Shown one piece after another: positions 39,091 through 48,319 of a stretch of DNA of 64,000 nucleotides. The DNA lies in the NCBI RefSeq assembly GCF_021513275.1, contig NZ_CP090978.1:1240001-1304000 (forward strand). The letters run 5' to 3'. The notes under the pieces were generated by a model that saw only the letters and a program-made list of their open reading frames with translations, did no database searches and was not told the origin of the DNA. This DNA comes from Paenibacillus hexagrammi. GTDB lineage: Bacteria; Bacillota; Bacilli; Paenibacillales; NBRC-103111. The first letter of the stretch is position 1, and the number at the start of each line of letters is the position of its first letter. The translations under genes and the position numbers were made by a program.

Positions 39091-40935
39091 GTGAGAAAGT
39101 GGTTTTATATAGGCGGGTACAGCGTTCTCGTCATAATGGCAAGCCTATACATAAAGCCCTATGCAGGATGGATTTGTATATTAGCCTCCCTTATGCTGCT
39201 TGTGGTAATGAGCAGGGGCAATCTGCTGAGAGAGCGGGAGTTTGAAGAAGCAGAGGATCCTCATCTGCAGACCTTATTTAAGCATAATCCGAATGTTGTG
39301 GGAATACTGAACCGAGAGGGATGTTTTATTCGTGTGAATTTGGAATCGGAGAGAGTGCTGGGTTACAACTCTGATGAATTAATTCATAAACCGTTTGTCT
39401 CACTGGCTGCGGAGGATCAATACGAATTGATTTCATCATCCTTGAAGGAAGTGCACAGAGGGAATCCGGTCTCCTTTGAAACTGCGGTGTTTCATAAGAC
39501 GGGATACCGAATTAATTTACATGTAACGGCATTGCCGGCAGAAGATAACGATAGCCCTCACAGTTATATGCTGATTTGTCAGGACATCTCAGAACGCAAA
39601 CGAGGGGACGAGAAGATTCGATACATGGCCTATTACGATGATATGACAGGTCTACCGAATCGAAGACTTTTTAAAGATCATCTTAGCGCTACGTTAGCGA
39701 TGAGCAGGTCCGTAGGACAAAAGGTTGCCGTATTCTATTTGGATATCGATAGATTTAAACTAGTGAATGACAGCTTTGGACACGATTACGGGAATATGCT
39801 GCTCTTGCAGCTCGCAGAAAGGTTTACCCGCTGCATTACAGAAAACGATTTCCTTGCAAGAACGGAGGGGGACGAATTTGCTCTCTACTTCACCAATGTG
39901 GCGGATAGCAACGATGTAATTGCTTTGGTCGCGGGAATTAACCGGGTTCTGGAGGAGCCCTTCGTCTTGGAGCAGTATGAGCTGCATGTTACGGCAAGTA
40001 TTGGCGTTGCTATATCTTCCGACAAGACGGAGGATGCAGAGACGCTCATGAAGCATGCAGACATCGCCCTTGCTAGAGCGAAAGAGAAGGGCCGTAATGA
40101 TTTCCAAATTTTCAACTCGGATATGAAGTCAATTTCGATTAATCGTATCAAGCTGGAAAATGAGCTTCGGAAAGCGCTTACGAATGATGAATTTACTTTG
40201 TACTATCAGCCTCAGGTAGATATTGAATCCGGTCGAATCGTCGGGACCGAAGCGCTCATTCGTTGGAATCACCCGGAAAGAGGTTTAGTTCCGCCCAATC
40301 AATTCATTCCATTTGCCGAAGAGACCGGGCTGATTGTGCCGATTGGTGAGTGGGTGCTGCGCGCCGCTTGCAAGCAGAACAAAGCTTGGCAGGAGCAAGG
40401 ATTTCCGGCAATGCCGATCTCTGTCAACTTATCGATGCGCCAATTTTTTCAGCACAACCTGAAAGGGAAAATCAGCTATGTCTTGGAGCAGACTGGGCTT
40501 GCGCCTCAATATTTGGAGCTGGAAATTACCGAGAGCATGACCATGGATGTCGATCACGCCATTCAATCGCTGCTTGAACTCAAGGATCTGGGAGTTAATG
40601 TAAGCATTGATGACTTTGGAACGGGCTACAGCTCGTTGTATTTTTTGAAGAAATTCCCAATTGATAAGCTAAAAATTGACCGGTCCTTTGTCCGTGATAT
40701 TATGACCGATCCTAATGATGCGGCCATTGTTGCAACAATTATTGCCATGACGCATCACTTGAATCTCAAGGTCATCGCGGAAGGCGTAGAGACGGAAGAC
40801 CAGCTTCGCTTCCTTCATCAGAACCGCTGCAACGAAGTTCAGGGCTATTGGTTCAGCCCTCCTGTGGATGCACGACAGATGGAAGTCATGCTGGTCGGCG
40901 GTTCCCAAGCTGCTGCAGCAAAGCTTGAACAATAA
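39091..40935 (+). CDS. PAS-GGDEF-EAL c-di-GMP signalling protein
   Basis: Membrane-anchored protein of 614 residues. Two N-terminal hydrophobic segments are followed by PAS, then GGDEF and EAL. The GGDEF site reads EGDEF (259-263), so cyclase activity is doubtful. The EAL domain is complete: EALIRW at 387-392, ELEITES, DDFGTGYSSL, KIDRSF and EGVET are all present, so it should hydrolyse c-di-GMP. GTG 39091 is chosen because AAAGGAGGG is just upstream. An in-frame extension would begin inside the preceding kinase gene. The gene follows that kinase by 22 bases, so the two may be co-transcribed. Confidence 0.88.
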   Translation: MRKWFYIGGYSVLVIMASLYIKPYAGWICILASLMLLVVMSRGNLLREREFEEAEDPHLQTLFKHNPNVVGILNREGCFIRVNLESERVLGYNSDELIHKPFVSLAAEDQYELISSSLKEVHRGNPVSFETAVFHKTGYRINLHVTALPAEDNDSPHSYMLICQDISERKRGDEKIRYMAYYDDMTGLPNRRLFKDHLSATLAMSRSVGQKVAVFYLDIDRFKLVNDSFGHDYGNMLLLQLAERFTRCITENDFLARTEGDEFALYFTNVADSNDVIALVAGINRVLEEPFVLEQYELHVTASIGVAISSDKTEDAETLMKHADIALARAKEKGRNDFQIFNSDMKSISINRIKLENELRKALTNDEFTLYYQPQVDIESGRIVGTEALIRWNHPERGLVPPNQFIPFAEETGLIVPIGEWVLRAACKQNKAWQEQGFPAMPISVNLSMRQFFQHNLKGKISYVLEQTGLAPQYLELEITESMTMDVDHAIQSLLELKDLGVNVSIDDFGTGYSSLYFLKKFPIDKLKIDRSFVRDIMTDPNDAAIVATIIAMTHHLNLKVIAEGVETEDQLRFLHQNRCNEVQGYWFSPPVDARQMEVMLVGGSQAAAAKLEQ

Positions 40936-40975
40936 AATGGGTATCTCCACTTTAACTGGAGATACCCATTTTATT
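40931..40975. terminator. Perfect 19-bp bidirectional terminator
   Basis: Arms 40931-40949 and 40957-40975 are exact reverse complements around a 7-base loop, with A runs on one side and T runs on the other. It overlaps the stop of the plus-strand EAL gene and lies just beyond the stop of the minus-strand gene, so it can end both convergent transcripts. Confidence 0.92.
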
Positions 40976-40978
40976 GTT

Positions 40979-41491
40979 TCATTTGGTAACGACATAATCA
41001 TCGATTTCGTTAAGCTTAAACAAATAAACCTTCTTTTCATCGACATGGTATACAGTTACATTCTGCGTTGCCCCATCGTAATTAAGGATGCGGCAAGGAA
41101 GGCTCAATTTGATACCCTTACCTTTGATGATCGTGAGTCGGATTAACGTATTGTTGGCTTTAAACTGTTCGAGCTGCTGAATGATATTTTCCGATGCAGG
41201 CTGAGGAGTTTTCGGCTTTTCGGGTTCTTTGGAGATCTCCGGTGCTTTGAACTTCTCTGTCTCCTTAGCGGCAGTAGCTCTCGAACTCGATTGCGTTCCA
41301 GCTGTGTTGGCTTCAATCAGCTTGCCAAGTTGAATGCCTTGCAATACTTTGTAATCTTTAATGAGATTAGGTTGGGAATTGAGTAGATGAAGCAGCTGCT
41401 CCAAAGCAAGACCGTTGGTGGCTTCCTCAATTAAAATTTCCACGGTGAATAAGTGTCCGTGAAGGTTCGAGTTCACTTTTCCTTGATTCAT
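40979..41491 (-). CDS. Hypothetical protein, 170 residues
   Basis: Unrecognised protein. The N-terminal 60 residues look folded (HGHLFTVEILIEEATNGLAL). The middle is a charged low-complexity linker rich in Lys, Glu, Pro and Ala (KPKTPQPASENI). The C-terminal 60 residues are again folded (LIRLTIIKGKGIKLSLPCRI, VTVYHVDEKKVYLFKL), possibly a small beta barrel. AAGGAGACC precedes ATG on the minus strand. It is transcribed toward the strong shared terminator. No membrane segment or signal peptide is visible, and no function is proposed. Confidence 0.65.
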   Translation of the reverse strand: MNQGKVNSNLHGHLFTVEILIEEATNGLALEQLLHLLNSQPNLIKDYKVLQGIQLGKLIEANTAGTQSSSRATAAKETEKFKAPEISKEPEKPKTPQPASENIIQQLEQFKANNTLIRLTIIKGKGIKLSLPCRILNYDGATQNVTVYHVDEKKVYLFKLNEIDDYVVTK

Positions 41492-41677
41492 AAGGTCTCC
41501 TTGACTGACGTAGTAAACATAGGTATTAGTTTAACTATATCACGATTCGAATATCAAACATAGACTTGCGCGGCGAGAAGAAGAAAAAATACATGCACCT
41601 AAATAAATGTCTTCACACCATACTAGCTGTCGGTGCATATACTACTCGTAAGACTGCGAAGAGGAGCTGTGCTGAGC

Positions 41678-41980
41678 ATGATGCGCGTAGAACCGATACT
41701 CCTTGACGGGCACACGGTAATTGCCATTGAAGTGAAACTGCCCAAAACAACGCTGCTTGTCGTTACCACGGACAAAGGATATATCATGTGCGGGGCACTC
41801 GACGTTGCCCTGCTGAACGAGCGATTAAGGGACAGAAATATTATTGCGGCTAGAGCGACAGGCGTTCGCACGATCCAGGAGCTGCTGGATGCGCCGCTTG
41901 AATCGGTCACATATACGGCTGAAGATTTAGGCATCCATGCAGGAATGACAGGTCGGGAGGCTATACTGAAAATGGTTTGA
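41678..41980 (+). CDS. DUF1805 family protein (YunC-like)
   Basis: Cytoplasmic protein of 100 residues in the DUF1805 family. The near-identical pattern VEPILLDGHTVIAIEVKLP, DKGYIMCGALDVALLNE and APLESVTYTAEDLGI is typical of Bacillus YunC. No biochemical role is established. The start at ATG 41678 matches the family start. GAGGAG lies 11 bases upstream, and the longer frame from 41633 adds a non-family leader. A terminator follows. Confidence 0.85.
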   Translation: MMRVEPILLDGHTVIAIEVKLPKTTLLVVTTDKGYIMCGALDVALLNERLRDRNIIAARATGVRTIQELLDAPLESVTYTAEDLGIHAGMTGREAILKMV

Positions 41981-42000
41981 CGAACGAAATGGGATGGTAA

Positions 42001-42034
42001 GCGCTGCGGGAATTGTCCCCCAGCGCCTTTTTTT
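42001..42034 (+). terminator. Terminator after DUF1805 gene
   Basis: GCGCTGCGGG (42001-42010) pairs with CCCCCAGCGC (42017-42026) with one mismatch, followed by a T run. Confidence 0.85.
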
Positions 42035-42197
42035 AATTTCCGTTTCTGATCAAGAATACGTTTGAATGCTTGCACAAAATTTGGCGTAACCTGTATTTTC
42101 CTACATAAAAATTCGACAAAGTTATTGTTATTTAATTGACCCAGTGTTAATATATTTGATGTATTTTACATAGTCAATTATGTTGGAGGAATGAAAA

Positions 42198-43001
42198 TTG
42201 AAGAAATTATCGTTAATCGTTTCTGCAGTTATACTTGCAGTAGCTATCACAGGCTGCGGAGCTAAGAAAGAGGATGCCGCTGGCGGAAATGCAGTGAAGA
42301 TTAAATTTGCAACAGATGCGGCTTACGCGCCAATGGAGTACATGGATAAAGACAAAATCACCGGGTTTGATATCGATTTCTTGGATGCTGTCATGAAGGA
42401 AGCGGGACTTTCCTATGATGTAACGAATACCGGTTGGGATACAATGCTGACTAGTGTACAAGCCGGCAAGGAATACCAGGCTGGTATTTCGAGCGTATCC
42501 ATTACGGATGAGCGTAAACAGACTTATGATTATTCAATCCCTTACTTCGAATCCACGAATATGATTTTGGTGAAAGAAGGAAGCCCAGTTAAGAGCGCGG
42601 ATGATTTGAAAGACAAAAAGGTAGCCGTGCAAATTTCGACTACAGCTGACACTCTCATGACCAAAATCATGGGCGGCGATAATCAGTCCTTGAAGCGTAT
42701 GGATAACAACACACTAGCCATTATGGAACTTGAAAATAACGGCGTAGACGCTGTAGTTGCTGATATTGCTATTATCCGCGAGTATGTAAAAAACAACCCG
42801 GATAAGAAGCTGGTAGCTATTGCTGATTCCAAGAACTTCGAATCCGAATATTACGGTATTCTGCTTCCGAAGGGCAGTGAACTGAAGCAAAAGCTTGATC
42901 CGGCCATTAAGAAGGTCATTGAAGGCGGCGCATATGCAACCATTTATAAAAAATGGTTCGGCCAAGAGCCTGATGTGAAAAAGCTGCTGGAACAAAAATA
43001 A
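42198..43001 (+). CDS. Polar amino acid ABC transporter substrate-binding lipoprotein
   Basis: Binding protein of 267 residues, family 3 type, tethered outside the cell by the lipobox ITGC. The fold shows typical segments: KIKFATDAAYAPMEYMDKD, GFDIDFLDAVMKEAGL and DVVADIAII-like hinge sequence. The ligand (Gln, Arg, cystine or similar) is not identifiable. TTG 42198 follows GGAGGAATGAAAA. It is the first gene of a three-gene binding protein-permease-ATPase operon. The 200 bases upstream are AT-rich and show no certain riboswitch or T-box. Confidence 0.88.
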   Translation: MKKLSLIVSAVILAVAITGCGAKKEDAAGGNAVKIKFATDAAYAPMEYMDKDKITGFDIDFLDAVMKEAGLSYDVTNTGWDTMLTSVQAGKEYQAGISSVSITDERKQTYDYSIPYFESTNMILVKEGSPVKSADDLKDKKVAVQISTTADTLMTKIMGGDNQSLKRMDNNTLAIMELENNGVDAVVADIAIIREYVKNNPDKKLVAIADSKNFESEYYGILLPKGSELKQKLDPAIKKVIEGGAYATIYKKWFGQEPDVKKLLEQK

Positions 43002-43007
43002 GACATC

Positions 43008-43042
43008 AAAAGCATGCGTAAAAAAGCTTTGCGCATGCTTTT
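43008..43042 (+). promoter_or_regulatory. Hairpin between binding-protein and permease genes
   Basis: AAAAGCATGCG (43008-43018) pairs perfectly with CGCATGCTTTT (43032-43042). It likely works as a partial terminator or mRNA stabiliser, giving more binding protein than membrane components. Confidence 0.75.
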
Positions 43043-43086
43043 CCTCTGTATGAATACAAGCACCATACATGAAAGGGAAGTGAATT

Positions 43087-43734
43087 ATGAATTTTCGTTT
43101 TGACATCATTGTAGAGTATCTTCCGCTGCTGTTGAAGGGTACGCTGCTTACGATAGGCATTTCGATCCTGTCCATTCTGTTCGGGTCCGTGCTGGGTCTG
43201 GGAGTAGGACTTGGTAAAATGTCACACAGATGGTTTTTACGTTATCCGATGAGCATCTATGTAAACTTCTTTCGAGGAACACCTCTGCTCGTTCAAATCT
43301 TGCTCGTGCATTTCGGGGTTGTTCCTTTGTTTCTAGGAACGACTAACGCCATTGTAGCCTCGATTGTGGCGCTTTCGTTAAACTCTGCAGCCTATACGGC
43401 TGAAATATTTAGAGCAGGGATTCAATCGATTGATAAAGGGCAGACGGAAGCAGCGCATTCTCTGGGGATGACTCATTTTCAGACAATGCGACTTATCATC
43501 CTTCCGCAGGCTATTAAACGAATGATTCCGCCGTTCGGTAACGAATTTATCGTCCTTGTCAAAGACTCCTCGCTATTTGCCGTTATCGCGGCGCCGGAGC
43601 TCATGTATTGGGCTAATGCGATGAGAAGCCAGTATTTTAAAGTATGGGAGCCTTACTTAACGGCAGCTCTTATCTATTTTATCCTAACGTATTCTTTAAG
43701 TAAGCTTCTTGGCTACGTGGAAAGGAAAGTGTAA
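43087..43734 (+). CDS. Amino acid ABC transporter permease (HisM/GlnP-type)
   Basis: Inner-membrane permease of 215 residues with about five hydrophobic segments. The family-specific NFFRGTPLLVQI segment and the EAA loop (AAHSLGMTHFQTMRLIILPQA) are both present. It forms a homodimer or heterodimer channel for the polar amino acid importer in this operon. AAAGGGAAG precedes ATG 43087. The next gene begins 3 bases after its stop. Confidence 0.92.
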   Translation: MNFRFDIIVEYLPLLLKGTLLTIGISILSILFGSVLGLGVGLGKMSHRWFLRYPMSIYVNFFRGTPLLVQILLVHFGVVPLFLGTTNAIVASIVALSLNSAAYTAEIFRAGIQSIDKGQTEAAHSLGMTHFQTMRLIILPQAIKRMIPPFGNEFIVLVKDSSLFAVIAAPELMYWANAMRSQYFKVWEPYLTAALIYFILTYSLSKLLGYVERKV

Positions 43735-43737
43735 CCG

Positions 43738-44472
43738 ATGGGCGCAATGATTGAAGTGCGTAATTTAAAGAAATCCTATGGTACCAATGTAGTGCTGCGA
43801 GATATTCATGCAGATGTTCAAAGCAAGGAAGTCGTGGTTGTCATCGGACCTTCAGGTTCAGGGAAATCTACGTTCTTGCGATGCCTGAATCTACTGGAGC
43901 AACCGGACAGCGGCAGTATACTCATCGACGGTCAACCGATCATGGAGAGCAATAGAAGCAATATCCATGAGATTCGTATGGAGCTGGGCATGGTGTTTCA
44001 ACGATTTCATTTGTTTCCGCATATGAAAGTAATCGACAATATTACGCTAGGCCCTGTGCAGGTCCGCAAATGGCCGATGGAGAAGGCCAGGAAGAAGGCG
44101 ATGGAGCTGCTCGATAAGGTCGGTCTGACGGACAAAGCTGATGCCTTGCCGGATTCATTGTCTGGTGGACAGGCTCAGCGGGTAGCTATTGCTAGAGCGC
44201 TGGCAATGGAGCCGAAGATCATGCTGTTTGACGAGCCCACATCCGCTTTGGATCCGGAGATGGTGGGAGAGGTGCTTAGTGTCATGAAGGAGCTGGCTCA
44301 AGAAGGCATGACGATGGTCGTGGTTACGCATGAAATGGGCTTCGCCAAGGAAGTCGGAGATCGGGTTATTTTCATGGAGCAAGGATTGATCGTCGAAGAA
44401 GGAACGCCGGAGCAAATTTTCGAGAATCCAAAGCAAGAAAGAACGAAGGCGTTTCTATCAAAGGTCTTGTAG
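43738..44472 (+). CDS. Amino acid ABC transporter ATP-binding protein
   Basis: ATPase of 244 residues energising the amino acid importer. Walker A is GPSGSGKST, the Q-loop is in [11 protein letters not shown], the signature is LSGGQAQRV, Walker B is [14 protein letters not shown], and the switch His is in VVTHEMGF. All are intact. ATG 43738 is supported by AAGGAAAG about 9 bases upstream, and ATG 43747 is an in-frame alternative. A terminator follows, ending the operon. Confidence 0.93.
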   Translation: MGAMIEVRNLKKSYGTNVVLRDIHADVQSKEVVVVIGPSGSGKSTFLRCLNLLEQPDSGSILIDGQPIMESNRSNIHEIRMELGMVFQRFHLFPHMKVIDNITLGPVQVRKWPMEKARKKAMELLDKVGLTDKADALPDSLSGGQAQRVAIARALAMEPKIMLFDEPTSALDPEMVGEVLSVMKELAQEGMTMVVVTHEMGFAKEVGDRVIFMEQGLIVEEGTPEQIFENPKQERTKAFLSKVL

Positions 44473-44507
44473 TTGAAACTCCATTTTGTATCGCATAAAA
44501 TAGGAAA

Positions 44508-44553
44508 AGGCTGCGGGTGGCGAACATGCCGACTCGCAGCTTTCTCTTTTTTT
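44508..44553 (+). terminator. Terminator of the amino acid transporter operon
   Basis: AGGCTGCGGGT pairs with ACTCGCAGCTT (one G-T pair and an imperfect end) around a 13-base loop, followed by a run of T from 44547. Confidence 0.75.
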
Positions 44554-44623
44554 AAACTTTTTAGATACATAAAGAGTCATATGCTAGGAAGATGTTTGAT
44601 TCGATGAAGGAGGATTCACGTAA

Positions 44624-45511
44624 ATGAACATGTATGTCAAAGGCGCCATAGCGGTAATTGCGGCGCTTGTTATTTGTACGGGCTGCGGGGGGAACAAGGA
44701 GGGAGCGGCTCCTTCGCCTTCGCCAAGCAGCGGACAAACGGAAGCAAGTCCCATGACCAAGTCGGCGTCAGATGCCTCGAAGAGCTCACCGTCTGCTGAA
44801 AGCACCGCGGCGTCTTCTACAAAACCCGGGGCATCCGTGAAGCCAACGGCAACGGCCAAGGCGACATCATCGCCTTCCAGTCATTCGAATACAGGAGCCA
44901 AGAATGATGCCGTTCAGGTTGTGGCCAAACCGGAAAGCATAACCGTGCTTGTTAATAAGCAAAACTCCCTGCCAGACAGCTATGAGCCGGCTGATCTCGT
45001 TTATCCCGATGTTCCTTTTGTGTTTAAAGAGAAGATTGAGAAGCGTAAAATGCGTAAAGAGGCGGCCAGCGCGCTTGAGAAGTTGTTTGCCGGGGCAGAG
45101 AAGGACGGTATTTATCTTGCAGGTGTGTCTGCTTACCGCTCTTATGCGACACAGAAGTCGGTCTTTCAGCGATATGTCGCTAAAGACGGGGAAGAGAAAG
45201 CGAAAACCTACAGTGCCGTTCCCGGCACAAGCGAGCATGAAACCGGCCTTGCTATTGACGTAAGCGGCAGTGACGGAAAGTGCGCTGCGGAAGATTGCTT
45301 TGGCGGTACCAAGGAAGCCAAATGGCTTGAGCAGCATGCGGCTGAGTATGGATTCATTATCCGTTACCCAAAGGGTAAGGATGCGATAACGGGCTACCAA
45401 TACGAGCCGTGGCACATTCGTTTCGTCGGTACGAACATTGCCAAAGAGATTCATGATAAAGGCATCACCTTGGAAGAATATTTCAATGCAGTGCCGGTTA
45501 CGAAGCAATAG
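44624..45511 (+). CDS. VanY-like D-alanyl-D-alanine carboxypeptidase, lipoprotein
   Basis: Peptidase family M15B protein of 295 residues, expected on the outer face of the membrane. The signal peptide ends in a lipobox (ICTGC), followed by a Ser/Pro/Ala/Thr-rich linker of about 75 residues. The catalytic part has SAYRSYATQ, zinc ligands H205 and D212 in SEHETGLAIDV, and H264 in EPWHIRFVG. It would trim peptidoglycan stem peptides. Resistance to vancomycin is not implied, because no vanHAX-type genes are nearby. AAGGAGG precedes ATG 44624. Confidence 0.88.
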   Translation: MNMYVKGAIAVIAALVICTGCGGNKEGAAPSPSPSSGQTEASPMTKSASDASKSSPSAESTAASSTKPGASVKPTATAKATSSPSSHSNTGAKNDAVQVVAKPESITVLVNKQNSLPDSYEPADLVYPDVPFVFKEKIEKRKMRKEAASALEKLFAGAEKDGIYLAGVSAYRSYATQKSVFQRYVAKDGEEKAKTYSAVPGTSEHETGLAIDVSGSDGKCAAEDCFGGTKEAKWLEQHAAEYGFIIRYPKGKDAITGYQYEPWHIRFVGTNIAKEIHDKGITLEEYFNAVPVTKQ

Positions 45512-45658
45512 CCTTTACGAGCTTTAAGTCCTATAAAGGATCAATGCCAATGCGCCAGTTGGTTAAGGCCAAACTCAAGATTACCAATGTAGTACAAGAA
45601 TCAATTCCTAATAAAATAAGAAACAATCTATAAAGAACACTAAATCACTCAATAAAAG

Positions 45659-45720
45659 AACAAAGAACCGCTTCATCAGCAGGTAAGAGAGCTTTCCTGA
45701 CGATGTGCGGTTTCTTTGTT
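45659..45720. terminator. Convergent-gene terminator between VanY-like gene and mtnA
   Basis: AACAAAGAACCGC (45659-45671) pairs with GCGGTTTCTTTGTT (45707-45720) with one bulged base, around an imperfectly paired 35-base insert. It can serve both directions. No gene-like signal was seen elsewhere in 45512-45816. Confidence 0.75.
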
Positions 45721-45816
45721 TATGCAGCTTATATTTTTGCGCTGCAGCAATGGTAACTAACAGGCTGCTTCCTATAGGGCGTACGGAATGATTGGCCCCG
45801 GAATGAAGCCAATTTC

Positions 45817-46895
45817 CTACTTCTCGAACAAGCTGCGCAAGCTTTCTGTATAAGGTGCGCGAACGATGCCCTTCTCGGTAATGATAGCCGAGACATACTC
45901 ATTCGGTGTCACATCAAACGCCGGGTTGTACACCTTTACGCCTTGCGGTGCCGTGCGTTTGCCGAAGCCTTGGGTGATCTCGTCTTCATGACGTTCTTCT
46001 ATCGGGATGTCCGCACCGGTTGGTGTGTTCAAATCGATCGTGGACAGCGGGCAGGCTACATAGAATGGAATGCCGTGAGCCTTTGCGAGCACAGCAACAC
46101 TGTAGGTACCGATCTTGTTGGCCACGTCTCCGTTGGCCGCAACGCGGTCCGTACCAACGATGACCGCCTGGATCCAGCCCTTCGACATGACCGCGCCGGC
46201 CATGTTGTCGCAGATCAGCGTCACGTCGACGCCGGCCTGCTGCAGTTCAAAAGCAGTCAGCCGCGCGCCCTGCAGCACGGGTCTGGTTTCATCCGCGAAG
46301 ACCTTGATGTTCACGCCTTTTTCCTGAGCCAAGTAGAACGGCGCTAACGCCGTGCCGTACTTGGCTGTCGCAAGACCGCCGGCGTTGCAGTGCGTCAGCA
46401 CGCCGAAGCCGTCCTCGAACAGCGTGAGCGCATGTTCGCCGATCAAACGGTTCGTCTCCTCGTCCTCCGCTTGAATTTTCTTCGCTTCGTCCAGGAGCGC
46501 CTGCTTGAAAGCATCCGCGCCTACGCCGGACGCTGCCAACTCCTTCGCTCGATCCTTCATACGATCGAGCGCCCAAAACAGATTCACTGCCGTCGGTCTC
46601 GACGTCGCCAGATAGTCCGCCTGCTTCTGTACTTCGTTCAGAAGCTGATCCATCTCGGCATCGACCCCGCGGATCCGAGGTAAACGCCGTACGCGGCGGC
46701 GATTCCAATCGCAGGAGCGCCGCGAACCTTCAAGTGTCGGATCGCTTCCCATACCTCCACTGGTGTTTCAAGCGGTAGGTAAACGATCTCCTCCGGAAGG
46801 AGACGCTGATCCAGCAGGTCAAGCTGAGCGCCGTTCCATTTCAGGGACTGCAATGCGCCCTCTCCAGCAGTTTGTTCCAGCGTAGAATTGCTCAT
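45817..46895 (-). pseudogene. mtnA: Methylthioribose-1-phosphate isomerase MtnA, single-base frameshift
   Basis: Methionine salvage enzyme that converts 5-methylthioribose-1-phosphate to 5-methylthioribulose-1-phosphate. The N-terminal part ([20 protein letters not shown] to [10 protein letters not shown]) is in one frame. The remainder from [12 protein letters not shown], with [26 protein letters not shown] and [20 protein letters not shown], is in another. The break is at 46675-46676, where CC on the plus strand should be CCC. Correcting it reads YLGIRGVDAE and gives the usual 359 residues. GGGAGGACC precedes the ATG. It lies 14 bases after mtnK. Confidence 0.88.
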
Positions 46896-46909
46896 TTGAT
46901 TGGTCCTCC

Positions 46910-48115
46910 CTAGGATACGGATTTCGCAGCAATGTCAATCATTTCTTCGATAGTTGCAGCTTTGCGATGCTGACGAATCAGTGTAGTACCGATGGCCAAG
47001 GCTATGCGCTGTGCGCGCTCTCTAGCCGCAGTATCTTCGATTTTATCAATATCAGCGACATGGGCCAGACCATATACTCGGCGAACCATCTTTGCTCCGG
47101 TATAGCCGAACACGTCCTTTAACAGCTCGCTCATAAAATGATTTTGATACGCTTCTGAGCTGAACATCACATCTACACCGCTCTCGGTCCACAGCTGACG
47201 GAAGCTTCGTTCAAAGCCAGTCCAGACATCTCTTACAGTTTGCAGCAGATATTGACGGTAGTCCGCACGGCTGCTTGCATCCTTACTCCAGCCCTCTTGT
47301 GCAGCAAAGTTCAATAGCAGATTAGCTAAAACTGCACCGATATCAAAGCCCATTGGACCATAGTAAGCGAATTCGGGGTCAATTACTTTTGTAGAGTCCG
47401 GTTTAATAAAGATACTGCCGGTATGCAAATCACCGTGAAGGAGCGCTTGCGATTTCGTCAAGAACTTCTCTCGTAGCAGAGAGACTTCCAATTGAAGCTC
47501 GTTGTCCGTCCAAATCTGTTCAGCGGCGTCGCGAATGTGCGCTTCAATATTGTTTGTATCTGCATCACGATAAGGATCGGAGAAAATCAGATCTTCCGTT
47601 ATTTTGCACAATTCCGGGTTAATGAAGCGGCCTTGCTGAAGCTTTTTCGCCTGCTGATTCATACCTAGGTCGGAGGTGAAGAATAGCGTGTTTGCGAGGA
47701 AACGGCTGATATGTTCAGCGAACAGCGGATACCGATTGCCCTCAATCAAGCCACGGCGCATAATCACATGATCGCTCAAGTCTTCCATGACGGTAAGTGC
47801 TAGATCTTTTTCGTACGCATAGACATGCGGCACAAGATCCGGACACAAGGACTCCTCGATTTGCAAGGCTTCGCTCTCAATTCGGGCCCTGTCCAACGTA
47901 AGCGGCCAAGATTCACCGACTACTTTAGCGTAAGGCAGCGCTTGCTTGAGAATAATGCTTTTACCCGTGGAGGGTTCCGAAATGTGAAATACCAGGTTTA
48001 AATTGCCATCTCCGATTTCTCTGCTTACAAGCTCAGCTCCAGGCGAGAAAAGCTCGGGAATTTGGCGGGCATACTCGATGGCTTCTGCTTCGCTAAGCGG
48101 ACGATAGTTTGACAT
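46910..48115 (-). CDS. mtnK: S-methyl-5-thioribose kinase MtnK
   Basis: Methionine salvage kinase of 401 residues that phosphorylates 5-methylthioribose with ATP, making the substrate of MtnA encoded downstream. It belongs to the aminoglycoside-phosphotransferase fold: [11 protein letters not shown] is the catalytic loop and [16 protein letters not shown] the metal-binding loop. The start [16 protein letters not shown] at 48115 has AGGAGG about 8 bases upstream. An in-frame extension to 48178 is unlikely. No S-box riboswitch was recognised in the roughly 200-bp gap upstream. Confidence 0.92.
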   Translation of the reverse strand: MSNYRPLSEAEAIEYARQIPELFSPGAELVSREIGDGNLNLVFHISEPSTGKSIILKQALPYAKVVGESWPLTLDRARIESEALQIEESLCPDLVPHVYAYEKDLALTVMEDLSDHVIMRRGLIEGNRYPLFAEHISRFLANTLFFTSDLGMNQQAKKLQQGRFINPELCKITEDLIFSDPYRDADTNNIEAHIRDAAEQIWTDNELQLEVSLLREKFLTKSQALLHGDLHTGSIFIKPDSTKVIDPEFAYYGPMGFDIGAVLANLLLNFAAQEGWSKDASSRADYRQYLLQTVRDVWTGFERSFRQLWTESGVDVMFSSEAYQNHFMSELLKDVFGYTGAKMVRRVYGLAHVADIDKIEDTAARERAQRIALAIGTTLIRQHRKAATIEEMIDIAAKSVS

Positions 48116-48319
48116 GTCCAAGCCTCCTATAAGGTACAGGTTTAATTCCAACCTATTTACTATGTATTCATACATCATTCCCTAGTATAAGACAAATTGT
48201 ACGGCTATGAAATAGCTATCTTCGAAATCCCCTGTGATTTACATAAGAAATGCAGTTTTTGTACAAATTAGCAGGAGTCTAATCTTAACTTTGATTTGTT
48301 AGAGGAGGATTATGTAGGA

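Noticed and set aside
42109-42117. TTCGACA, a match to the Spo0A box, before the amino acid transporter
   Set aside because: A single 7-base match is expected by chance at this scale and no second box or clear promoter context supports it.
44624-45511. VanY-like gene as part of a glycopeptide resistance cluster
   Set aside because: No vanH, vanA, vanX or vanRS-like genes are adjacent; the enzyme is more likely a general cell-wall peptidase.
46289-46708. Long open frame on the minus strand within mtnA
   Set aside because: It is an alternative frame of mtnA created by GC-rich codon bias and has no family resemblance or ribosome binding site.
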